NCBI RefSeq assembly: GCF_000255295.1
Contig: NC_017030.1
Coordinates: forward strand, 4,154,001 to 4,218,000
Direction of reading: 5' to 3'
From: Corallococcus coralloides DSM 2259
GTDB taxonomy: Bacteria; Myxococcota; Myxococcia; Myxococcales; Myxococcaceae
DNA: 64,000 bases
Positions 25,394 through 33,492 of this stretch are shown in pieces; the first letter of the stretch is position 1; each line of letters starts with the position of its first letter. Below the pieces are notes generated by a model. The model was given only the letters and a program-made list of their open reading frames with translations. It did not search any database and was not told the origin of the DNA. Made by a program: the position numbers and the translations under genes.

Positions 25394-26320
25394 CTAACCC
25401 GCCATGAGTCCCCGGGGCACCGTGGACTCGAGCGCGGCGAGGAGGCGGAGCGCGGCGTCTCCCACCTCCTTCCTCCAGGCCATCCGCCAGGGCCTTCGCA
25501 AGGGCCCGGACGCGAGCCGCTTCACGACGAGGTCTCCCTTGCCCAGGTGCGGGGTGGAGATCCACTCGGAGAGCACCGCGACGCCCAGGCCCGCGCGCGC
25601 CACGTCGAGGAGGGCCTCCGTGAGCGGCAGCCGCTCCACGCGGAGCCGGGGCCGCTCGCGGCCGAAGACCTGCGTCATGAACCAGTGTGACTCCGCCGCG
25701 GGCGTCTGCCCTGTGAGGAGTGTGTGCTCGCGGAGGTCCTCGCGGGTGAGCGCCCGGCGGGACGCCAGGGGGTGCGACGCGGCCACCACGAAGATGATCT
25801 CGTCCGAGAAGAGCGGCCGTGTCTCCAGGCCGGCGCGGGGGACGGTGGACGTCGTGAGGAGCGCCACGTCCAGCTCTCCGGCCACCAGGGCGGGGACGGG
25901 GTCCTGGGTGTGCTCCACCGCCAGGGACAGGTGAAGGCCCGGCAGGCTCTTGCGCAGCGTCACCAGCGCGGACGGCAGCCAGTGGTAGGCGGTGTAGCAC
26001 TCGCACACGAGCCGCAGGCGGATGGACGGGGCCACCGGCGCGCGCACGCGGTGCTCCAGGTCGCCCAGCTCCACCAGGATTCGCGTGGCGCCCGCGACGA
26101 GCTCCTGCCCCGCTGGGGTGGGGACAAGCCCGCGCGGAGTCCGGTCGAAGAGTTGCGTGCCCAGCCGCTCCTCCGCCGCGAGCAGCGCGCGGCTCACCGC
26201 CGGCTGCGTGAGGTGCAGCGCGGCCGCGGCCCGGGCGGTGGTTCCGGCGGCGGCCAGGGCCAGCACCACGCGCAGGTCGCGCACGTCGAGGCGAGGGGTG
26301 GGCAGGGCGATGTCATCCAT
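25394..26320 (-). CDS. LysR-family transcriptional regulator
   Basis: A 308-residue LysR regulator. The N-terminal winged helix-turn-helix (about 10-70) reads LDVRDLRVVLALAAAGTTA, ALHLTQPAVSRALLAAEERLG and LFDRTPRGLVPT. It is followed by the two-lobed effector domain (about 95-300; RLRLVCECYTAYHWLPSAL). LysR proteins usually sense a small ligand and control a divergent gene, here the glutathione transferase that starts 107 bases away. A perfect palindrome lies in between and is a candidate binding site. The effector domain begins like that of MetR-type regulators (CYTAYHW), but MetR function is not proven. Confidence 0.92.
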   Translation of the reverse strand: MDDIALPTPRLDVRDLRVVLALAAAGTTARAAAALHLTQPAVSRALLAAEERLGTQLFDRTPRGLVPTPAGQELVAGATRILVELGDLEHRVRAPVAPSIRLRLVCECYTAYHWLPSALVTLRKSLPGLHLSLAVEHTQDPVPALVAGELDVALLTTSTVPRAGLETRPLFSDEIIFVVAASHPLASRRALTREDLREHTLLTGQTPAAESHWFMTQVFGRERPRLRVERLPLTEALLDVARAGLGVAVLSEWISTPHLGKGDLVVKRLASGPLRRPWRMAWRKEVGDAALRLLAALESTVPRGLMAG

Positions 26321-26334
26321 GCATCGAGCCTATG

Positions 26335-26349
26335 CCAACGATGCGTTGG
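26335..26349. promoter_or_regulatory. Palindromic operator candidate between lysR and gst
   Basis: CCAACG-ATG-CGTTGG is a perfect 6-bp inverted repeat with a 3-base spacer. It lies 15 bases from the LysR start codon and 78 bases before the glutathione transferase start. Its size and place suit LysR-type binding and autoregulation. An ATGC/GCAT-like outer extension is also visible. Confidence 0.45.
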
Positions 26350-26426
26350 ACGCATCCCGTCCGGATGCGGAGAGTGGCGCTCGCCTTCTCGCGAAGGCCC
26401 ACGTTCGACGTCCTGGAGGACACCCC

Positions 26427-27065
26427 ATGCAGCTCTACTTCTCCCCCCTGTCTTGTTCGGTCGCGACCCGCGTCTGCCTGTACGAGGCGGGCACGGAGGC
26501 GACGTACATCGAAGTCGACTCGAAGACGAAGCGCACGCTCGATGGGAGCAACTACCTGGACGTGCATCCGCTCGGGCTCGTCCCCGCGCTGCGCACCGAT
26601 GACGGAGACGTGCTCACGGAGAACGCCGCCATCCTGCAATACCTGGCCGGGGCGCTGCCTCGGGCGGAGCTCGCGCCGACCGACAGCCGGGGGCGCGTGC
26701 GGCTCCAGCAGTGGCTGTCCTTCATCGGGACCGAGCTGCACAAGGCGACCTTCTCCCCGCTCCTCGACGCGTCGTCGACCGAGGGCGTCAGGAGTTATGC
26801 CCTGGAGAAGGGGACCCACCGGCTCGCCTACCTGGAGAAGCACCTCACCGGACGCGAGTTCCTGCTGGAGCGCTTCAGCGTCGCGGACGCGTACCTGGTG
26901 ACGGTGCTCGGCTGGAGCGCGGCGACGCCCATCGACCTGAAGAAGTGGCCCGCGCTCAGCGACTACTTCGCGCGCCTGCAGAAGCGGCCCAGCGTCGCGA
27001 AGGCCTTCTCCGAGGAGCGGAAGCTCTACATGGCCCAGCTCGAGAAGCGCAAGCCGGTGCCGTGA
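26427..27065 (+). CDS. Glutathione S-transferase
   Basis: A 212-residue protein with the two GST domains. The N-terminal thioredoxin-like domain starts MQLYFSPLSCSVATRVCLYE, holding the Ser/Cys activation site, and contains the cis-Pro at GLVPAL and the glutathione-binding LTENAAILQYL. The all-helical C-terminal domain has the N-capping motif FSVADAYLVTVLGW. It belongs with the beta-class/GstA-like bacterial transferases that have Cys10 near the active site. It detoxifies electrophiles or repairs oxidised thiols. GGAGG is eight bases upstream of ATG. It diverges from a LysR gene that probably controls it. Confidence 0.92.
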   Translation: MQLYFSPLSCSVATRVCLYEAGTEATYIEVDSKTKRTLDGSNYLDVHPLGLVPALRTDDGDVLTENAAILQYLAGALPRAELAPTDSRGRVRLQQWLSFIGTELHKATFSPLLDASSTEGVRSYALEKGTHRLAYLEKHLTGREFLLERFSVADAYLVTVLGWSAATPIDLKKWPALSDYFARLQKRPSVAKAFSEERKLYMAQLEKRKPVP

Positions 27066-27086
27066 CGGCGGCGGCGAGGACAGCAA

Positions 27087-27128
27087 CTCCCTCCGCCTCC
27101 TCCCGAGGCAATGGAGGAGGGGAGGGAG
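27087..27128. terminator. Long convergent-junction hairpin
   Basis: A 17-base arm (27087-27103, CTCCCTCCGCCTCCTCC) pairs almost perfectly with 27113-27128 (GGAGGAGGGGAGGGAG). It lies between the glutathione transferase and the convergent octad-repeat gene, and CTTTGG-type pyrimidine bases follow on the + strand. Likely a bidirectional terminator. Confidence 0.6.
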
Positions 27129-27154
27129 CCTTCAACCTTTGGCTGGAGAGTCCA

Positions 27155-28453
27155 TCAGGCCAGCGGCTGGGTGCCGCCGCCGACGCCGTTCTTCAGCTCC
27201 TTGCGCACCGCCTCGGCGACGCGCTCGCGGACCATGCTCGCCATGCGCTCGCGGAGGTCCTCGCCCACGCGCTCGCGGATGGCGGACACGAGGGTCTCCG
27301 TGTCGACCGGGCCGGGGCCCTGCGCCGGGTAGCCGCCCATGTGATGCTCACCGAACCCGCCCCGCATCGTGTGGCCCATCCCGCCGCCCATGGCGCCCAT
27401 CGACTCGCGGAGGGCGTCCCCCAGCCGGTCGCGCAGCGCCTCCTGCAGGTGCTCGCGGAGGTTGCTGGACAGCCGCTCGTGGAGCGCGTCGACCAGGCGC
27501 CCGCGGAGCGCCTCGGCGATGCGCTCGGGGTCCATCATCCCCACGCCCTGCGGCTGGAAGCCCATCGCGCCCTGGGTGCGCTCGGCCATCCGGGTGCGCA
27601 GCTCGTCGCCCAGCCGCTCGCGCAGCGCGTCGCGCACGCGCTCCCGCAGGCCGCTCTGGACGCGCTCGCGGAGGGTGTCCGCCACGCGGTCGCGGAGGGT
27701 GTCCGCGAGGCGCTCCGGGTCGATCTGCCCCATCTGCATCCGGCGCTCGGACAGCGCGGAGCGCAGCATGTCCGTCAGCCGCTCCTTCAGCGCCTCGCGG
27801 ATGCGCTCACGCACGACGGTGTGGATGCGCTCGGACACGTTGTCGGCGAGCCGGCTGCGGAGGGTGTCGGCGATGCGCTCGGGGTCCATCCCGAAGCCCT
27901 CCATGCCCATCCTCCGCTCCATCATCGCGGAGCGCAGCGCCTCGCCCAGCCGCTCGCGCATGGCGTCGCGAACGCGCTCGCGCACGACGTTGCCCAGCCG
28001 GTCGCGCAGGGCGTCCTCCAGCTTGATGCGCACGCGCTCGGCGATGCGCTGCGGGTCGAAGTGCCCGTGCCCCTGCTGCATGCTCATCCAGTTCTCGGCC
28101 AGGGCGGTGCGCAGCGCCTCGCCCAGCCGCTCGCGGAGCACCTCACGGGCGCGCTCGTGCACGCCGCTCACGATGCGCTCATGGATGACGTCGGCGAGGC
28201 GGTGGTGGATCGCCTCTGCGATCGGCTCCGTGTCGAACGACATCCCGCCCCCCATCCCTTCCCCCTGCGGCATGTTCATCATCCGCTCACGCAACGCACC
28301 GCGAATCGCGTCGCTGACACGCTCGCGGATCTCCGAGCCGATCCGCTCCTCCAGGCCGGACACGACGCGCTCATGCACAGCGTCGACGATCCGAGCCTTC
28401 AGGGCTTCGGCGAACATCTGCTGCCCCTGCATGGAGAACTGTTCCTGGTTCAT
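27155..28453 (-). CDS. Octad-repeat helical protein, seven tandem units
   Basis: A 432-residue protein built of seven units of about 50-70 residues. Four clear units begin with a D-P-[EQ]-R-[IL]-A step (for example FDPQRIAERV, MDPERIADTL, IDPERLADTL). Within each unit an 8-residue pattern [LV]-x-[ED]-R-[LIV]-x-x-x repeats four or five times: LRSRLADN, VSERIHTV, VRERIREA, LKERLTDM. Units are separated by Met/Gly/Gln-rich linkers. There is no signal peptide or membrane segment. The whole protein is highly charged with interleaved Arg and Glu/Asp and must be mostly helix. I know no family with this design. It may form filaments or bundles, but that is inference. It is divergent from an EEP lipoprotein gene. 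Confidence 0.85.
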   Translation of the reverse strand: MNQEQFSMQGQQMFAEALKARIVDAVHERVVSGLEERIGSEIRERVSDAIRGALRERMMNMPQGEGMGGGMSFDTEPIAEAIHHRLADVIHERIVSGVHERAREVLRERLGEALRTALAENWMSMQQGHGHFDPQRIAERVRIKLEDALRDRLGNVVRERVRDAMRERLGEALRSAMMERRMGMEGFGMDPERIADTLRSRLADNVSERIHTVVRERIREALKERLTDMLRSALSERRMQMGQIDPERLADTLRDRVADTLRERVQSGLRERVRDALRERLGDELRTRMAERTQGAMGFQPQGVGMMDPERIAEALRGRLVDALHERLSSNLREHLQEALRDRLGDALRESMGAMGGGMGHTMRGGFGEHHMGGYPAQGPGPVDTETLVSAIRERVGEDLRERMASMVRERVAEAVRKELKNGVGGGTQPLA

Positions 28454-28718
28454 TCAGCTGCCTCGTGGGTACCGCGGGTAGTACGGCGGGCGCGGAAGGT
28501 TCGGCCCGCCGCGCGAGGCGAATGGATAGGGCCAGAGGCCCGGCGCGAATACGGGGCCCGGGTCTTGCGCGAGCGTTGGCTCATGCGCTCCAGGCCGTGC
28601 TCGCGGGGAGGGCAGGCGTGCGCATCAGCCACTGGTGAACTGTGCGGCCTCCCGACCATGCAGGCATTGGCTTCATGCCCGTGGAAGTCCCGGGGGTTGC
28701 GCGGCGTTCGTTGCCGGA

Positions 28719-29576
28719 ATGAGTAAGTCCTCGCGGTGCGATAAGGCACGCCCGGCCGTGTGGCTGGGGGCGCTCCTGATGAGCGGGCTCCTGACCGGTT
28801 GCCCGATCATGGCGAGCTATTCCGACGCGGAGGGGCCTCGCTACAGCGGGGACTACCGGCCCGTGCAACCCACCGCCGTGGAGCCCCCCTCCTCGGTCAC
28901 CGTGGTGACGTACAACCTCGCGTTCGCCGAGCAGGTGGGCGAGGCGGTCGCGTCCCTGTCGAGCCCTCCGCTCTCCAACGCGGACGTCATCGCGATGCAG
29001 GAGATGGACGCCCCCGCGGTGGAGCGGATCGCCCGGGAGCTGGGGCTGTCCTACGTCTACTACCCCGCCTCCGTGGCCAAGGACGGTGACGACTTCGGCA
29101 ACGCCGTGCTGAGCCGGTGGCCCATCACCGCGGACCAGAAGATCAACCTTCCCCACGACGACCCGTATCACCAGCAACACCGCATCGGGGTGGCCGCGAC
29201 GCTGGACGTCCAGGGGACCCCCCTCCAGGTGGTTTCGGTGCACGGCGCGACCCCCATCGTCGGGCTGGGCGCGCGGCTGGACCAGGCGGAGACCGTCATC
29301 CACGCGGTCGAAGGCGCGGCGCCTTCGCAGGTCATCGCCGGTGACTTCAACACCTCCGACCCGGGGAGCCTGACGCAGACCGTGAAGCTGTTCTCGCAGT
29401 GGGGCTTCCAGTGGGCCTCCGAAGGGGTGGGGGACACCGTGGACTCCGTCATCGGCGGCCTGCCGCTGGACTCCGTCTTCGCCCGGGGACTCACTCCGGT
29501 GGAGCGCGGCGTGGACAAGCGCCCCTCCGGGAGCGACCACCAGCCCGTCTGGGTGCGCTTCGCATGGCCGCGATGA
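28719..29576 (+). CDS. EEP-family lipoprotein (DNase I-like fold)
   Basis: A 285-residue lipoprotein with the lipobox LLTGC (Cys28). The mature protein is an endonuclease/exonuclease/phosphatase fold: VTVVTYNLAFAEQVG, VIAMQEMDAPA (metal Glu), VVSVHGATPIV (His), QVIAGDFNTSDPGSL (Asp/Asn) and GSDHQPVWVRFAW (Asp-His). All catalytic positions are kept. Being outside the cytoplasm, it may degrade extracellular DNA or act on phospholipids, as secreted EEP proteins do. ATG 28719 gives an ideal lipoprotein signal; the ribosome site is weak. The stop overlaps the next gene start (ATGA), so the two are translated together. Confidence 0.88.
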   Translation: MSKSSRCDKARPAVWLGALLMSGLLTGCPIMASYSDAEGPRYSGDYRPVQPTAVEPPSSVTVVTYNLAFAEQVGEAVASLSSPPLSNADVIAMQEMDAPAVERIARELGLSYVYYPASVAKDGDDFGNAVLSRWPITADQKINLPHDDPYHQQHRIGVAATLDVQGTPLQVVSVHGATPIVGLGARLDQAETVIHAVEGAAPSQVIAGDFNTSDPGSLTQTVKLFSQWGFQWASEGVGDTVDSVIGGLPLDSVFARGLTPVERGVDKRPSGSDHQPVWVRFAWPR

Positions 29577-30244
29577 TGCCCAGGCCCTTCATGCGGACCC
29601 TGTGGATGGGGGCGCTGCTCCTGTGTGCTCCCGGCTGTCTGAGCGGCGCGCGGAACCTGGGCGCGGCGACGACGCCGGTGGGGACGACCGAGGTGGGCGT
29701 CTCCGTGAACACGATTGCCTTCGAGCGCGGCCGGGAGCGGGCCTATCTGCCCAACCCCGAGCTCACCTTCCGCAAGGGGGCTGGCGATAACTGGGACTGG
29801 GGCGGCCGCCTCACCTTGCTGGGCCTGGAGCTCGGGACCCGGCATCGGCTGATGGAGCGCTCACCCTGGACCGTGTCGGTCGCCCCGAGCGCGGGCGTCT
29901 GGTACGTGCCCGTCACCAACAACTCCACGGAGCCCGTCAACCTCCGCCTGGGAGCCCAGACGCTGGTCGACTATCGGCTCAATTCAAGGTGGACCCTGAC
30001 CGGGGGCGCGTCGCTGATGGGGGCCTTCGCAGGCCCGCTCACCGTCTTCCAGGGGAGGCTCGCCGGCTCGCACCTGATGGTCGCGCCGGGCGGGTCGCTG
30101 GGCGTGGCGTACCGGCTCAATCCCTCGCTCGAGCTGCGGGCGGAGGGCGGCATCGAGCTCCCGTTCGACGTGAGGGACGGCCGCCGTCAGCCGACCGGTT
30201 ACGCCGGACTGACGCTCCGCTGGGGACGCACCTCCCGTCGCTGA
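29573..30244 (+). CDS. Outer-membrane beta-barrel-like lipoprotein
   Basis: A 223-residue protein. Its signal peptide (MRTLWMGALLLCAPGC) has a lipobox with Cys22. The mature part consists of alternating strands rich in Gly, aromatic and Arg residues (GTTEVGVSVNTIAF, WGGRLTLLGLELGTRHRL, WTVSVAPSAGVWYVPV, LGVAYRLNPSLELRAEGGIELPF). It ends in a beta-signal-like GLTLRWGRTSRR. I read it as a small outer-membrane barrel or barrel-like lipoprotein. It overlaps the upstream EEP lipoprotein gene by four bases, so the two may act together at the outer membrane. Three ATGs lie close together (29564, 29573, 29576); 29573 is chosen for the ATGA overlap. Confidence 0.72.
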   Translation: MMPRPFMRTLWMGALLLCAPGCLSGARNLGAATTPVGTTEVGVSVNTIAFERGRERAYLPNPELTFRKGAGDNWDWGGRLTLLGLELGTRHRLMERSPWTVSVAPSAGVWYVPVTNNSTEPVNLRLGAQTLVDYRLNSRWTLTGGASLMGAFAGPLTVFQGRLAGSHLMVAPGGSLGVAYRLNPSLELRAEGGIELPFDVRDGRRQPTGYAGLTLRWGRTSRR

Positions 30245-30391
30245 CGTGGAAGTCCGCGCGCTCGCTCGGCCCTCTTCGGCTGGGGTGCAGCGCGCAAGGT
30301 GACAGCGGTCCATGGCCCCGGGACGGGTGGCTGGAGGGAGTGGAGGCACCAGCTTGCGCCCACTCTTTTCGCACCCGTTGGAGGGGGCCCC

Positions 30392-32863
30392 ATGTCCTTG
30401 CCGCGCCGCTGGCCGGATCCATTCGCCATCTGTCTTTGCCTCGGGCTGGGCTGGGTGTTGCTGGCGGGGGCCAGGGCTCCGGAGCCCGCCTCGCGGGCCC
30501 TGCCCGGGGGCTTCACGTCCGAGCTCGTGGTGGGCGGCCTGCACTACCCCACGACGTTCGCGCACCTGCCGGATGGGCGCATCCTCGTCGCGGAGAAGGC
30601 GGGAGTGGTCCGGCTGGTCAAGGACGGCGTCCTGTTGCCCACGCCCTTCCTCGACCTCAGCGCGCGGGTGAACAATCACCATGACCGGGGCCTGCTGGGG
30701 CTCGCGGTGGACCCGGCCTTCGCGCAGAACGGCTACGTCTACCTGCTCTACACCTACGACGACGATGCCACGGACGACGGCGGGCCCAAGACGTCGCGCC
30801 TGGCGCGCTACACGGCGGTAGGGGACACGGCCTCGCCCGCCAGCGAGTCGGTGCTGGTGGGCACCGTGGTGGCTGGCTCCTGCAAGGACCATCCTCCCGG
30901 CTCCGACTGCATCCCCTCGGACAGCGCCTCCCACTCCGTGGGCAACATCCGGTTCGCGCCGGATGGCACCCTCTTCGTGTCGCTGGGGGATGCGTCCCGC
31001 TTCGACGCGGTGGATGACGACGCGCTGCGGGCGCAGGACCTGGACTCGCTGGCGGGCAAGCTGCTGCGCGTGACGCGCACCGGCGAGGGCGTGCCGTCCA
31101 ATCCGTTCTGGAATGGGAATGGCCAGGCCAACCGCTCGAAGGTGTGGGCGCTGGGGCTGCGCAATCCGTACCGCTTCAACCTGCGGCCGGGCACTGCCAC
31201 GCCCTACGTGGGCGACGTCGGCTGGAACGACCACGAAGAGATCAACGTCGCGACCCCGGGCGCGAACTTCGGCTGGCCCTGCTACGAGGGCCCGGGTCGC
31301 CAGCGCGGCTACGAGCCCAAGGCCGTGTGCCAGGCGCTGTATGCCCGGGGGCCGAGCGCGGTGCGGCCGCCGCTGTACTCCTGGCCGCACACCGAGGGCC
31401 AGACGGTCACGGGCGGCGCCTTCATCCAGGACCCGGCGTTCCCGGCACAGTGGCGGGGCGCCTACTTCTTCGCGGACTACACCCAGCAGTGGATCCGCGC
31501 GCTGCGGGTGGATGCCAATGATCAGCTCGTGCCGGACAGCGTGATGCTCTTCTCCACGGAGGCGGGCGGCGTCGTCGACCTGAGCAGCGGGCCGGGCTCC
31601 CAGCTCCATGTCGTGGACATCCTCGCGGGAGAGTTGCGCCGCATCCGCCACCCGGGCACCAACACGCCGCCGGTCGCGGTGGCCTCGGCGACGCCGCGCG
31701 AAGGTGGGCCGCCCCTGCGGGTGTTCTTCTCCAGCGCCGGCTCCCGCGACATGGATGGCGACACGCTCCAGTACGTGTGGGATTTCGGTGATGGCAACTC
31801 CGTGTCGGGCGTGGCGAACCCGGAGCACCTGTACGAGGTGCCCGGCCTCCACGTGGCCCGGCTGACCGTCAGTGACGGACATGGCGGCAGCCACACGGCC
31901 TCCGTGCGCATCTCCGTGGGGAACCTGTCGCCAGTGGTGTCCATCCATTCGCCGTCGGAGGCGTTCCGCTTCAAGGTGGGGGACGTGGTGACGTTCGCGG
32001 GCTCGGCGAGCGACCCGGAGGACGGCGCCATCCCCGCCGACCGGATGGCGTGGACCCTCACGCTGGTGCACTGCACGCCGGGCGCGTGCCATTCCCATCC
32101 CTACGGCGAGGGCCAGGGCCCCAGCGGGTCCTTCACCGTCCCGGACCACGGCGACGACGTGCGCTTCGCACTGACGCTGACCGCGACGGACTCCGCGGGG
32201 CTGACGGGCAGCCGGATGGTGACGCTGCTGCCCTTGAAGGTGCAGGTGACGCTGGAGACGTCGCCTCCCGGGCTGGAGCTGGTGTTCGACGGGACGGCCA
32301 GCCCGTCACCGCTGGTGCGCTCCGTGGTCGCGGGCTCCTCGCACGCGCTCTTCGCGCCGTCACCCCAGGGGCCCTATGGCTTCGTCGGCTGGTCCGACGG
32401 CGGGCCCGCGGAGCACACCCTCCAGGTGGGCACGGAAAACGTGGGCCTCACGGCCACCTTCGAACCCGTCGCGCCCGCCGAGTGCCCGTCGGGGCAGTAC
32501 CGCGCGGAGTACTTCACCAACCGCGAGCTGGCGGGCGTCCCGGTGCTGGTGCGCTGCGAGGGGGCACCGCTCATGAACTACTGGTGGGCGGGCAACCCCG
32601 TGGAGGGCGTGGGCGCGGATGACTTCTCCGTGCGCTGGACGGGGCGGTTCTACTTCGCGACGGGCCTGTACTTCTTCATGGCCCAGGCGGATGACGGCAT
32701 CCGGGTCTTCGTGGATGGCAGCCGCATCATCGATGGCTGGAAGGACCAGTCCCCCACCAACTACGCGCAGGCGCGCTGGATGCGCGCCGGGGAGCACTCC
32801 GTCGTCGTCGAGTACTACGAGCACGGCGGTGACGCCGTGGCCGGGCTCAGGTGGTTCCGGTAG
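30392..32863 (+). CDS. Secreted sugar-dehydrogenase-like protein with PKD and PA14 domains
   Basis: An 823-residue exported protein. After the signal peptide, residues about 45-420 form a PQQ-dependent glucose/sorbosone dehydrogenase-like beta-propeller. Visible motifs include LPDGRILVAEKAGVVRLV, HDRGLLGLAVDPAF, GNIRFAPDGTLFVSLGDAS and WALGLRNPYRFNLRP. A PKD domain follows (about 430-515; DGDTLQYVWDFGDGN, YEVPGLHVARLTVSDGHGG), then a second Ig-like region and a C-terminal PA14 domain (about 705-823; QYRAEYFTNRELAG, FFMAQADDGIRVFVDGS). PA14 and PKD bind carbohydrate, so the enzyme is probably targeted to polysaccharide. GGAGG precedes ATG 30392. The quinone cofactor is inferred from the family. 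Confidence 0.9.
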   Translation: MSLPRRWPDPFAICLCLGLGWVLLAGARAPEPASRALPGGFTSELVVGGLHYPTTFAHLPDGRILVAEKAGVVRLVKDGVLLPTPFLDLSARVNNHHDRGLLGLAVDPAFAQNGYVYLLYTYDDDATDDGGPKTSRLARYTAVGDTASPASESVLVGTVVAGSCKDHPPGSDCIPSDSASHSVGNIRFAPDGTLFVSLGDASRFDAVDDDALRAQDLDSLAGKLLRVTRTGEGVPSNPFWNGNGQANRSKVWALGLRNPYRFNLRPGTATPYVGDVGWNDHEEINVATPGANFGWPCYEGPGRQRGYEPKAVCQALYARGPSAVRPPLYSWPHTEGQTVTGGAFIQDPAFPAQWRGAYFFADYTQQWIRALRVDANDQLVPDSVMLFSTEAGGVVDLSSGPGSQLHVVDILAGELRRIRHPGTNTPPVAVASATPREGGPPLRVFFSSAGSRDMDGDTLQYVWDFGDGNSVSGVANPEHLYEVPGLHVARLTVSDGHGGSHTASVRISVGNLSPVVSIHSPSEAFRFKVGDVVTFAGSASDPEDGAIPADRMAWTLTLVHCTPGACHSHPYGEGQGPSGSFTVPDHGDDVRFALTLTATDSAGLTGSRMVTLLPLKVQVTLETSPPGLELVFDGTASPSPLVRSVVAGSSHALFAPSPQGPYGFVGWSDGGPAEHTLQVGTENVGLTATFEPVAPAECPSGQYRAEYFTNRELAGVPVLVRCEGAPLMNYWWAGNPVEGVGADDFSVRWTGRFYFATGLYFFMAQADDGIRVFVDGSRIIDGWKDQSPTNYAQARWMRAGEHSVVVEYYEHGGDAVAGLRWFR

Positions 32864-32912
32864 CCCGGCGAAAGCGCTCGTGATTGCGCCGCCGCCGGAA
32901 TAGAGGAGGCGC

Positions 32913-33431
32913 ATGCCCGAGAAGAACGACGTCATCCGGACCGCCACCTGTGCCTGTGGACAGGTGGAGCTCGAGGGGCGGGGGCCGCCCATCATCCACG
33001 TCGAGTGCTTCTGCGACGACTGCCAGGAGGGAGGGCGCCGGATCGAGGCCCTTCCGAACGCGCCGTCGCCTCGCGGCCCCCTGGGCGGCACGGATTTCCT
33101 CCTCTACCGGAAGGATCGCCTCCGCGTCTCCCGAGGTGAGTCGCTCCTGTCGGGCTTCAAGCTCAAGGACGCTTCAGAGACAAGGCGGCTCGTCGCGACG
33201 TGCTGCAACTCGGGGATGTTCATGGACATGGGCCCGGGGCCGCACTGGTACTCGGTCTATGGGAACCGGTTCACCGGTGAGCTGCCCCCGTTGGAGCTGC
33301 GCACCTGCACCCGGTTCAAGCCCGCGGGCGTGGAACTCCCCAAGGATGTTCCGAACCATCCGAGCTTCCTGTCGGTCAGGTTCATGACGAAGCTCTTCCT
33401 CGCGTGGATCCCCATGCTGCTGAAGCGCTGA
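32913..33431 (+). CDS. GFA/CENP-V-like zinc-binding protein
   Basis: A 172-residue protein with the small GFA (glutathione-dependent formaldehyde-activating) fold. Zinc-binding cysteines appear as CACGQVEL near the N-terminus, CFCDDCQ and the CCNSG pair in the middle. The family binds one or two zincs in a Mss4-like beta tent. In a few members this activates glutathione adducts, while most have unknown substrates. The C-terminal part, with a hydrophobic LFLAWIPMLLKR end, is less typical and may contact the membrane. It stands alone between the large secreted protein and a convergent membrane gene. Confidence 0.85.
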   Translation: MPEKNDVIRTATCACGQVELEGRGPPIIHVECFCDDCQEGGRRIEALPNAPSPRGPLGGTDFLLYRKDRLRVSRGESLLSGFKLKDASETRRLVATCCNSGMFMDMGPGPHWYSVYGNRFTGELPPLELRTCTRFKPAGVELPKDVPNHPSFLSVRFMTKLFLAWIPMLLKR

Positions 33432-33492
33432 GCAGGCGGCCCCCTTCAACCCAGGTACGCGGCGATCTCGAACCATCCTTCGTCGATCACCT

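Noticed and set aside
26711-28726. A 671-codon plus-strand frame opposite the octad-repeat gene
   Set aside because: It is a shadow. The minus-strand frame gives a coherent repeat protein with fitting start and composition, while the plus reading only mirrors it (RVAHALPQ-like strings).
29984-32149. A 721-codon minus-strand frame opposite the barrel lipoprotein and dehydrogenase genes
   Set aside because: Antisense shadow; the plus strand has motifs, signal peptides and ribosome sites.
33440-33490. Short minus-strand reading KVIDEGWFEIAAYLG ending at about 33447
   Set aside because: It looks like a protein C-terminus but is only about 15 residues long with no upstream continuation in frame. 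Chance cannot be excluded.
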